Origin: Phymatolithon calcareum
Taxonomy: Eukaryota; Rhodophyta; Florideophyceae; Hapalidiales
NCBI GenBank assembly: GCA_977006965.1
Contig: OZ345377.1
Span: forward strand, 1,736,001 to 1,800,000
Direction: 5' to 3'
Length of the DNA stretch: 64,000 bases
Shown: positions 41,855 to 50,984 of the stretch, piece after piece
Numbering within the stretch: position 1 is the first letter of the stretch
Layout: each line of letters begins with the position of its first letter
Position numbers and translations under genes: made by a program
Notes under the pieces: model-generated
The model's database searches: none
Told to the model about the DNA's origin: nothing
The model's input: only the letters and a program-made list of their open reading frames with translations

Positions 41855-42026
41855 CATTCGGACCTCAGCCGATATCAGCACTTTGCTGCACAGTGCTGAT
41901 ATCGGCTGAGGTCTGAATGAGTTTCTTTGTGTCCCCGTGAGAAGCTCCTGTTGGAAAATGCTTGATGCACAGTCTGTGCATCAAGCATTTTCCAACAGGA
42001 GCTTCGCACGGGGACACGAAGAAACT
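41855..42026. repeat. Double hairpin L-L'-R'-R in duplication copy A
   Basis: 41855-41919: 28 bp arms, one mismatch. 41920-42026: 53 bp arms around a single T, two mismatches. Copy B (61589-61670) has the uninterrupted sequence L followed directly by R, so A acquired the reverse complements of both flanks at the junction. Confidence 0.93.
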
Positions 42027-43172
42027 TGTCAAACAAGCGCGTGGTATGGAAGGCACATATTGACACAACTGTCGCCAGCGATCGTTCCAACGATCCCCCT
42101 TGAGATCTATGTGCAGTTATTATGAGCACATGGCATCAGGCGCTTAATGACTCTGGAATTCCGCCATTTATGACTGACTTTGGATCGTTGATCCATAGAT
42201 CACAACACCCGTAATTGAACGGAAAAAATTACAGTTTCTTTGATTCTGTCCCAAAAATAAAAAACCATTCCGCTTCTTTTGGCCCAGAGATCATTATTTC
42301 TGCTCTAAGATTTCGTGTGGAACATTCTGCGTTGCTAGGAATTCGTAGATATGACAACAGGATCCCATGTCTCGGCCAACTATTCAGCAGCACTCATTCG
42401 TTTAGCAAAAGAAGCACCACCTTGTGCGAAGGCTTCATCAAGCAATTTCTTGAACTGCTCTTCACTTTCTCCAATATTGAAGAGGATTGAGGATAACCAT
42501 AATCTGATGATAGTTTCGGCTCCAAGTGTGCAAACCTTTTTCCTGCAGTCTGACAAAGTCGAGCTTACTATGCTAGCTTTACTCAAAGTCTACTAATCTT
42601 GTAATCGGTACGGACAGTCCACATTCGCTCCTTGGTCATTGCAATAAAGTTGATGTCCACGCTCGAAATGAAAACATCGATGCTGCCTTTTTCTTGCACT
42701 ATTCGAATCACAACCACACTCCGCTCCCAATCAGCCTGACCCAGCCCAGGCGCGACGCTATCTGTTTGGTATGGTTCAGTTCCAATTGCAAAAGAAACGA
42801 TACCACATGGTTTGACTTGAGGACTTTATCTTAGTGGAATTTTCTCAGGCTTGCACGTGGTGGTGATAATCGACGACGAGAACATGTTCGCGTTCTCCCA
42901 AAAGGACAATTTGTAAGCGTATTGATTGTTGTTGTTTATACTTGATTTTACATGTGGCCGATCAGAATAGTTATAAATTTAAGAGTTTGTTGAATTTAAA
43001 AATTTTCGTATTTTAAAAGTTTTAGACGGATCAATCCGAAAAGTTTCTCGAGCTCCACGTGTCGTTCCGTCCCTTAAAGGCGTCGTGGAAGTAAAGAGGA
43101 GCACAATCCTTTACCTTCAGTGGCTATCTCGGTAGTCGATCTCGTCGTTTCCCATCTTGACACCACATCGAC

Positions 43173-44633
43173 ATGGCAGAAATTCAACTGACAAACACGT
43201 TTCTCCACCGACTGCCAGATGCAGAGCTGCTAAACGTGGTTCGCCGTTTAAGCGCCCAGCCGCAAAGTGAAGTTTGGCAGGGTTCAGTTTCTCTCGCCGA
43301 CGTTCTGACCTTGCTGCGATGTGGCGGACCGCTTGCGGAATGTGCGCAAAGCGAGTTTCGGCAAATAAGCTCGGGGGGACAAGAAACCGCGCCGGGTACC
43401 GTTGTCGCCGACGGAGGAACGGCGGCCGGAAGGCGGTGTTTCGAGGAGCTGTTTGCGAGGCTTGCGCCTACTTTGAAAGGTTTATGCATCTCTCGATTTC
43501 GCGATGAACCCCTACTCAATATCTCGACTTCATTGAGAAAGTGCACGTCTCTTCTATACCTATCTGTGAATGACTTTTCTGACAAGTTCGATATTCCGGC
43601 AGTCCTTGCTGCATGCAGTGGAAAATTACTATCCCTGTCCATCAAGGGTACTTCGCTGAATTTTGACGGGGTGAACGCAATCGTCCGACACTGCAAGGGG
43701 CTCATGAATCTTGAAATTCGATATGAACGTATTGGTGCTTCTTTGACTGATGTGTGGAATACCGTTGGGCCTACTTTGGTCTACTTGACGATCTTCAAGG
43801 ATGCGGTCATTCGTGGGAACGGATTTGAACAGATTGACAAGATTGCAGCATGCTGTGTTAAGGTGGAATGGCTCGAGTTCGGCGGTCGGAACGAAGGACC
43901 TACTCCTCATCTTGTTCGTCTTTGTGAAAAGTTTGGTTCACAGTTGAAACTCCTTCAAATATCCAACGATTGCCCTAGTTTGTTGCCGCCCGCATCACAG
44001 ATTCGAAGAATTCTGGACGCATGTCCCGATCTGCAGGTGGATACTTACGCAGGCGATGAAGATATGGAGAGGGTTTCCGTCTTTGGAAACCGTGTGCGCT
44101 CTCTTATAACTAAGAAGGAACCGGACTGTGACGTGAAAGAGATTGGGCAGTCTTTGCTCAATCTCGAAGTGGTGGGCTTGATTGTTGGGGAGAGCGAAAA
44201 ATCAGGACAGTTTTTGTCAGATTTGTTGTCCTCGCCCAAACCCTATTTGAAGGAACTGCACGTCCGTGGTTCGGGGTGGTGTTTCGAGCACGATGAAAAC
44301 CCATTGGACTTGATCTCGCCGCTTGTTTCCACAATTGAAATTCTTGATATAAGCACTGACCGGGTTGTGCAGGGTGTGTTTCGAAATTTTGCAGCTGCAA
44401 ATAAGGGGTTGAAGCGCGTGTTTGTCACCGTGATGGAGCCCGCAGATGATGCGGTGGCGGAGGAAATTGCGGCGGCCAGCTTCGTGAAAGCATTCTCGCA
44501 ATGTTTGTTTCTCGAAGAACTTAAGCTGGTGCTGAAACACGAGTTGCCGTTGGAGTCGGCGTTGATCGCAGAGAAATGCGTTGCATTTCGTGGTAGATCA
44601 GTTGATGTCTTTGTAGGTGGAATTCAGTACTAA
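43173..44633 (+). CDS. F-box-like / leucine-rich-repeat protein (486 aa)
   Basis: ATG start, single exon. The N-terminus TFLHRLPDAELLNVVRRLS resembles an F-box helix 1. Weak leucine-rich repeats follow (LKGLCISRF, SLLYLSVNDF, KLLSLSIKGT, LMNLEIRYE, LVYLTIF, LKLLQISND, LLNLEVVGL, LKELHVRGS, IEILDIS), spaced about 25-30 residues, as in F-box/LRR substrate receptors of SCF ubiquitin ligases. No transmembrane segment. The F-box match is by eye only. The copy at 63438 is a pseudogene, so this is the working copy in the window. Confidence 0.7.
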   Translation: MAEIQLTNTFLHRLPDAELLNVVRRLSAQPQSEVWQGSVSLADVLTLLRCGGPLAECAQSEFRQISSGGQETAPGTVVADGGTAAGRRCFEELFARLAPTLKGLCISRFRDEPLLNISTSLRKCTSLLYLSVNDFSDKFDIPAVLAACSGKLLSLSIKGTSLNFDGVNAIVRHCKGLMNLEIRYERIGASLTDVWNTVGPTLVYLTIFKDAVIRGNGFEQIDKIAACCVKVEWLEFGGRNEGPTPHLVRLCEKFGSQLKLLQISNDCPSLLPPASQIRRILDACPDLQVDTYAGDEDMERVSVFGNRVRSLITKKEPDCDVKEIGQSLLNLEVVGLIVGESEKSGQFLSDLLSSPKPYLKELHVRGSGWCFEHDENPLDLISPLVSTIEILDISTDRVVQGVFRNFAAANKGLKRVFVTVMEPADDAVAEEIAAASFVKAFSQCLFLEELKLVLKHELPLESALIAEKCVAFRGRSVDVFVGGIQY

Positions 44634-44740
44634 TGTTGAAAGGTTGTAAACGTTGACCAATGTGATCAAACCTATGCTTCCGTCGTTCGAGGGAATTGGG
44701 AGTCGCGACCGCAATGAATAGTGAGAATCATCATGATTGT

Positions 44741-45609
44741 CACGCATGATGAGTCGACAAAATACGGAAGCAGCAGAATCGATCTTTATCGGCAAGAGTT
44801 ATCATCATGACGGCTCTTGCTGTACACTGTCCATCGTCGTATCGCAGGCTATAGGTGTCGTATAGCTTAGGTTTACGTTCTTCAACTTGATAATCCTTTA
44901 TCAGAAACCCTTTGGAGCGGAAGAACGATGAGTAATTCGCAATTAAACTTGATGGTCATTTGAAGACAAAGGGTTGCGACCTTTAACAGGTCAAGGCCAA
45001 GGGACCTTGACCATCGGAATGGGATGAAGAAGTAATATTCGTTGGGTTATACTTGCTTGCCGATCTCCGTCGATGGATGAGTTCGGCGCCTTTTGTGATT
45101 CGAAATTCTCGTCGTTCCTTGACTGCAGATAGCTTCGGCGATTGCTGTATCGACAATTATCGGACACGTCTAAAGGCTGCAGTTTGGTGTCTCTCTCGGC
45201 AGGATGAAGAGAGATAGACGGGGGCGGGTTGGAGAAATTTAGACGCCAAGTAGTTGCAGGAACGTCAGTCCAAAAAATGAAGCTCCCTGGGAACAACAGC
45301 GGTAAGTAAATAGCATTGCACCCGTTGCAATCAGTCTCCAAAACGTGTAACAAGGCGCGCGCAATTGGTGCCGGCCATAAATATTCACAAATGGCCAAAA
45401 ACAGTGGTAATACAAGAAAAACGCAAAACAGCGCCGTCGATGCGGTGGTGGTGGTGATAGTACATCAGGACAGGACTTGGTGTTACAATCCAAAAGTTAC
45501 ACATGATCATCCATTTCGCGGTGGTTGCAGATTCAGTTACATCAGCCGGAACAGTGCCACACCATAGTGGTGATACAATAAGAGTGATACAATGCATGCC
45601 GAACGCATA
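44741..45609. other. Spacer, no recognised gene
   Basis: Between the F-box-like gene and the RelA/SpoT remnant. Low-information DNA with a GGT/GTG run at about 45439-45455. Nothing coding recognised. Confidence 0.45.
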
Positions 45610-46863
45610 CTAAATCTCCGGCACCGTGCATATAAAGCTAACAATATCGTTCATCTGCAGCTGCTGATTCAACGGCGCAACAGTCCCATTCACAATAGCC
45701 ACAGCTCCTAGCGACGCCAATCCAAGTCCCGACAGCAAATCCGACAACGTAGATCCCAACGCGAGTGTATACAATTGTCCACAAGTATTGACAATCACCC
45801 TACTCTTCTGAATAGCCTCCGCCAATTGCGCCACATATCATCTTCGACTTTCATCCGTCTGCGCCGCATTAGTCATAGTGACAGGCACCCATGGACGCGC
45901 ATAAACGGAACATCTTTCACCCGCCCTATCTGCCACAAATTGCACCTGCAATCCATTATCCGTCCTCACTTAATCCTTATAAATCCAATGTGCCGCAGCC
46001 TCGAATTCCGCCACATGATGCATCTTCTCCGTCCTGATCTGCATTTCCAACGGCGTCTTCTCCGGTCCTGCCAGAATAGTCAGATGAAGCGAGCGATAAC
46101 CGTTACTCTTAGGTTCGACAAGATGATCCTTAGCCCGGATTTCAAGCACCGGATGATGTGCCCGAATAGCATCCGCAACCGCGTAACACGCGGCACATTC
46201 CTCAGCATCGCCGCCCTTTCTCGGCGCCACAATAACGCGCAGGGCCAGAAGGCCGTAAATCTGATCATTTGATTTCCCACTCTGTTGCATCTTACGATAC
46301 TCCGAATACGCACCCTTCACACGTCCAAAAACACGCGAGCGTGACACAGCATGCTTCACACCACGCGAACGAGCCAGCACAGCGTCCAAACCCGCCTTTG
46401 CCGTGGCAAGAAAGTCACCATATGTACGCAATTTATCCGCCAGAGCTCGTTTCGTTGCCGCATATTCACACGGCGCCAGATGACGAAAAGCAGCTTCCTC
46501 AATATCGGATTTTAAATATCACATACCCAGTTGATTTGCCAACGGAGCGTCAAAGAACATAGCCCTCCTCGCCAGAAGTTCCCTCTGACACCTGTCACTC
46601 TTCGCCGACAGTGCACGCGCCGCCACATATGCCGCCGTCAGCTTCAGAGATAGTACCCGATGTTCTTCAGCAGCCTCTAATAGCGCGAGTGTGCGCAAAT
46701 TGGCATAACTGGCCTCTTTGAACCGCGCGTCTTCAGCCCGTAACACAAGCTCCTCCACGGAGTCATAATTACGCAGGATGCTCAGAACCGCAGGTCCGAC
46801 CTCATTCTTCAATGCGCGCGGCCCGCACACGGAAGGAGCAGACCACTCATCGACTGCTATCAT
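45610..46863 (-). pseudogene. RelA/SpoT homologue (RSH), three in-frame stops
   Basis: One minus-strand frame of 418 codons without any frameshift but with three internal stops (TGA near 46519, TAA near 45970, TGA near 45837). Order: a degenerate HD-hydrolase-like region ending FDAPLANQLGM; a (p)ppGpp synthetase domain (GRVKGAYSEYRKMQ, YGLLALRVIV, IRAKDHLVEPKSNGYRSLH, MQIRTEKMHHVAEFEAAAHW); a TGS-like domain (VIVNTCGQLYTLALGSTL). The first TGA sits where RSH proteins usually have the W of 'RLGIW'. RSH enzymes make the alarmone ppGpp, in plastids of algae and plants. No presequence is seen, since an upstream stop closes the frame at 46863. Most likely a recently dead gene. Confidence 0.8.
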
Positions 46864-47043
46864 CCAAGGTCAGCATCATCGGAGACGCTCCATCTTTGCA
46901 TCGCATCATCCCCAACGTCTGAAGTTGCAGGCCGTTACTGAGGAGATTTAGCGACTCCAGTGCGTCCGTTCTTGCGGAATATCATTCCTCGACCAGTTTG
47001 TAGGCTACGCCTCCTGCCGTGGGAGCCTCTGCTGAGTACGCAG

Positions 47044-48127
47044 CAGGGGTGCGATAAAATTAACTGAAAAAATAATTGGAATTATTGCAATTCCAACTAT
47101 TGATTTTTCTTTTTTTTAAAAAAGAAAAATCATAATGAATGATTGCAATTTTAATTCGCCACGACTTAACAAATGGCAATTATATTTGATGTAAACTTTC
47201 TTCAGTTATTTCCAATTAATTGCTCCTTTGTTGTTGATGGTGATGACCAAGACAAACAAACAATTCTATAGTACCTGGCGACTATCGATCGGCGACAATC
47301 GCCAGACGAGCCTCACCTGTCGATGCTGCAAGCCAAGCGCAAAATGAATAGCGCTGCTGTTCTCGGAAACCGCGCCGATCTGAAACCTCTCAAGCCAAAC
47401 AAGACTCGCTGGTCTGGACTGTATTATATGTTTGAACGATTCTTTGGGATTTGCCCACAGCTTTCTGAGATCAGTAACAATCCGGGCTGTGACTTGATCC
47501 TCAATGATAGTGCAACCTTTGTACGTCGTGCACAAAGTTACACTCGCATGTTTGAGCTTATGAACAACTAAAAATTTCAGGATCAGTGAATTTGTCTTGC
47601 GAAGGGGCGAGGCATGTTGAATGTAGTTATCCAGCTTATGTCTCAGCAGAAAAATGAGCATAACACCGCTCAATCACCATAGTGCACAACGGCTTGCTGC
47701 CCATGACATTGAAGACGTACTTGATACTAGAGACGACAATTCTTGTGAAGAGGAGTACATCAATTGTGATTTTATTTTGGCCTCCACTGTAGAAGTAGAG
47801 CGTCTTCAGAGTCTTGCGAAGTATGTCCGTTACTATTGTTTTTGGAGTAAGCAGCGGATTCTGGGATCAGAACCCAGTCTCCAAGTCTGTCTGAGCGTGC
47901 AGAGGGACCAAGTAATAGAGGAATGTAAAAACCGGGAGAAATCTTCAATAAATTGCAATTAATTGACCCTATGTAATTATTGGTAAGACAGAAAATAGCA
48001 ATTCCAATTTTTCATTTTGTGGCAGGAATAATTGCAATTATAATTAGTTCCCAAGTGAATAATTGCAATGTTTATTTTGGGGCACGATTTTTTCCAACTG
48101 TCTCCAATTAAATTGTTCCTACCCCTA
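47044..48127 (-). mobile_element. hAT transposon remnant with transposase fragments
   Basis: The left end CAGGGGTGCGATAA and the right end (minus strand TAGGGGTAGGAACA) form a degraded hAT-type TIR. The flanking octamers GTACGCAG and ATACACAC match at five of eight positions, an eroded TSD. On plus, 47323-47571 encodes NKTRWSGLYYMFERFF, like the TRW motif of hAT transposases, and 47654-47962 encodes ASTVEVERLQSLAKYV, like the C-terminal VERL.S dimerisation motif. Frames are broken. Subterminal AAAAAATAATTG is shared with the element at 452-1561. Strand of the transposase is plus; the element itself is assigned from its TIRs. Confidence 0.75.
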
Positions 48128-48587
48128 ATACACACGCCTTTTTACCCATCGCTACGAAGGGGTACCCTGTGCTGTTCACAAGTGCGTGAAACTAATATCC
48201 TCTAAAAACTAATACTACGTGCCAGAAGCCCTGCCAAAGACGCAAGAAGTGAAGTACGCCAGAACGCCGATAGCAACTTACACTTCCGGCTAAAGAAATA
48301 GTCTTCTGTGAGAAAGACGTGCAACTTGGATGTTGAAAGTCGCCTCGTACTCCTTCGAAAGAACGCTGTAGAGGGTTTTGGTGTATACAAGACAAAGAAG
48401 AGAGAATACTGTAGCAGAAAACGTATAAAGTGCTTAACCGGCACTCAGACGAGAAACCATTTTTTTTGGACATGGATACCATATCAGGGCCCGTGATGTC
48501 CCCAATGGGGCAATTAGTACTATAAATGGACCGATAGGTCTGGGTAAACCGTCTTTTTCCCGACAACCCCGGGAATAAAGGGTAAGT
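48128..48587. other. Spacer, no recognised gene
   Basis: Between the hAT remnant and the SINE-like insertion. A TACTGTA motif at 48407. No coding region seen. Confidence 0.4.
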
Positions 48588-48600
48588 TGTTTTCAAGAAT

Positions 48601-48978
48601 GTGATCAAGAGAAAGTTCCGGGTTCGAATCTCGGGTGTGCCTGTTTATCGTGAAGAGTCCGACGCAGTTTTCTCCTACGGGTTTTTCCGTCGTCGATACG
48701 GAGGGATTACAGTGCATCATACGTGTAAAGAAGACAAGGGAGCGGTAAAGAGTAGAGTCCAAATGATCTGGCCGTCCACGTGGACTCGCGGAACGTGGAA
48801 CCACCACGCTTGCTCCGGGTGGAATCGAGTTGTCGAGCGGTAGGCAGAGAAGAAGGAGTGCTTTCCTAATTACCTCGCAGAAATAACGATCTGCCGTCAT
48901 CTAAGTAGAAGTTAATTAAGAATAAAGCGCTGCCTTGCGAGCCCCACGAGGGGACAAAGCAAGTGACATGACATGACA
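48601..48978 (+). mobile_element. SINE-like insertion with a tRNA B-box, 378 bp, with TSD
   Basis: Flanked by TGTTTTCAAGAAT (48588-48600, 48979-48991). Thirty bases from its start it carries GGGTTCGAATCTCGG, a perfect RNA polymerase III B-box inside a T-arm-like stem. There is no A-box, so the head is 5'-truncated. It ends in a (GACAT)n tail after GGGGACAAAGCAAGT. No coding frame. A tRNA-derived retroposon is the best reading. Confidence 0.72.
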
Positions 48979-48991
48979 TGTTTTCAAGAAT

Positions 48992-50147
48992 TATTCTCCC
49001 GTGTTCATTGCAACTTCCGTTGTCAAAACATCATCGCACGGGCTATTTGCTCAAGGCTGTGGTTGATTGTCACTGACGGGGGATGCGCGATGTTTTACTT
49101 TAAAAGGGAAATTGGCAAAATGACCACCAAGCATGGGCGTTGTTATGATCTTGGTTCGGACTGTCAGCAAACGGCAAGAGGTCCATATTTCAGGACCGTT
49201 GAGACCTGAGTTCGCGCGAGTGCCACGATTATTTCTCTTCAAGTCTACAGTGTATGGTTATGGTTTTATGCTAATCCCTGCCCCTTGGTGTCGAGGAAAG
49301 AGGAATCTAACGCTTTTGATATCTCGCTTAAATGATGACGAGGTTTTGTCTATGATGGCTGCAAAAGGCCAAAAAAAGGGAAAAACTCGCTTGACGTGAG
49401 ACTGATCGCCATTGACGACTCGGGACATGAATCTCCCTTGTGGGAGTCGTTCAGTGCCGTTTTGGGTCAGTTCTACTGGTCTTGCGCTCTCGATTGGTCC
49501 ATTTAGGCTGAAGGAGTATCTTGCGGATAGTGCATCTGTAGGTATGCCATTTACTCCGTAGCATTCCACAGCCAGACTAGGGGTTCCAGAGTAATCTACA
49601 GAAGAACCAGTACAAGAAGAGGGTCCGTTGCACTTTGCATTTCAAAGATAGAAGTGGGCATGTCTACAGTGCCTGGTCGTCGAAGGGATCTAGTCCTGAA
49701 ACAGAACAGAGACAACAGTGATTTTCAATATTTTTACGTTTACGAACAATAAGGCTACTCACCGACATTGCAAACACGCTTTTTTTCTGTAGACATCCAC
49801 AATTTTCCCCAAAGTTCTCCAAAACGGACAGACCTTTTACAACCGAAATTCAGATCTGAAGTCATCTCTCGCGATTCATGCTGCTCTTAAATGTTACAAT
49901 TTTGCAGTTTTATGTAGTACAAAGTCTGGCTTCTGCGTATCAAGTGTCGTTTTTATTGAGGTGCCCGGTGCCCCCGTGGAAGATAGCGCAGGGGCTCAGT
50001 AATTCTCTGATCAATAAATATCGGTTATTTTTTGGACCTCATAATTTCAATCTGCCCCGCATTACAGTAAGGCGCCGATCATAACAGCACCTGGGCATAG
50101 TGGTCATTTTACTAAATACGGCAAAGTACGTCATCATTTTACGAAAT
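48992..50147. other. Spacer, no recognised gene
   Basis: 1.2 kb without repeats or frames that I can name. Confidence 0.4.
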
Positions 50148-50512
50148 ACCCCTACTTTAAAAGCTTCCAACACCTTAATTTGAGTAACAGGCCCCCTTCT
50201 CACTCTTTCGTAGGAATCACACTCTGTTCTCCTAACATCTCCTTAATTCGAATTTCTCTTCCCGTGAGTGTCCGAGTGAGTCTTTTGCATTCATGTTCAG
50301 TCTCTAGGTCCATTTCCGTGGATCGTAGTGCTTGTTGGAGCGCTGCGAGTTCAATCAAAGAACCGGCTCCAAAGAATGTCGCCAAGGTCGATTTTCTCCA
50401 CAGCGAGGCTCTGTTCAAAATCACTCTTAGGCACCGCAGACGCGTGCTTCTGTCTCCTATATACAGCGCTCCTGGCAGTGTAATCAGCTTGCCGATGGGG
50501 ATTTGTAGTCAG
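50148..50512 (-). mobile_element. LINE family C copy 0, 3' end, antisense
   Basis: Minus-strand frame gives the family C C-terminus: RLRCLRVILNRASLWRKS, ATFFGAGSLIELAALQQ, ECKRLTRTLTGREIRIKEML, followed by the tail CTGTTACTCAAATTAAGGTGTTGGAAGC. No clear TSD. Lightly degraded. Confidence 0.75.
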
Positions 50513-50914
50513 TGACGTATCGCATGAGCATATCGCCTAAGACGTTGGCTGATCCCATTCAACAACTTAAGGTTTGTGAAACAAATCCTAGTCAATTTTT
50601 AAATTGAAAGACGAAGGATTTTTCGCGAGATACCGATACATGAACCCTGATAAGCATTGCGCGTAGAAGTAGATTTTCAAAAAAAATTGTATCCCAAAAT
50701 ATAATCTAAAATTAGCTTCTGAGTGACAAATATGTAGTTGCGAATTGCTCGTGCGGCCTTTCACGGGAGATGTGACGACGGGGCGATACCCGTACCTCGA
50801 CTACCTGACCGAATAATCCCACGTCAGTCACACGTCAATCAGCTGGAAGCAATTCTCGGTGTACTGCGACGCGCAGGACGTGCATCAAAACATGCGCCAT
50901 CCCCCTCAACAAGG
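50513..50914. other. Spacer with target site of LINE C1
   Basis: Ends with CCCCCTCAACAAGG (50901-50914), the left TSD copy of LINE C1. No gene recognised. Confidence 0.5.
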
Positions 50915-50984
50915 CCGCGTGAGTAACTGGCGAGGAAACTAGGTTCTCTCGTGGGCTGCAAAGTTCAACTGGAGAGTAAGGACT

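Larger units (their letters stand above)
41340..44740 (+). repeat. Segmental duplication copy A (with active F-box-like gene)
   Basis: Collinear with 61084-64000 (same orientation, about 19.7 kb apart): TTGTCGGTGCA.CA, GCCGTAGCATGTTACTGTGG, TACGAGAAACTCCAT, GGAATTCGTAGATATGA, then the gene 5' flank and CDS. Differences are explained by discrete insertions in copy B, by palindromes in copy A (41349-41435, 41855-42026) and by an AT-rich block of about 140 bp at about 42922-43063 present only in A. The shared upstream 1.8 kb contains only eroded frames. Confidence 0.88.

Noticed and set aside
48624-48660. A tRNA gene suggested by the perfect GGTTCGAATC B-box
   Set aside because: No A-box, D-arm or matching 5' acceptor strand lies at the right distance; TSDs show it is the head of a retroposon.
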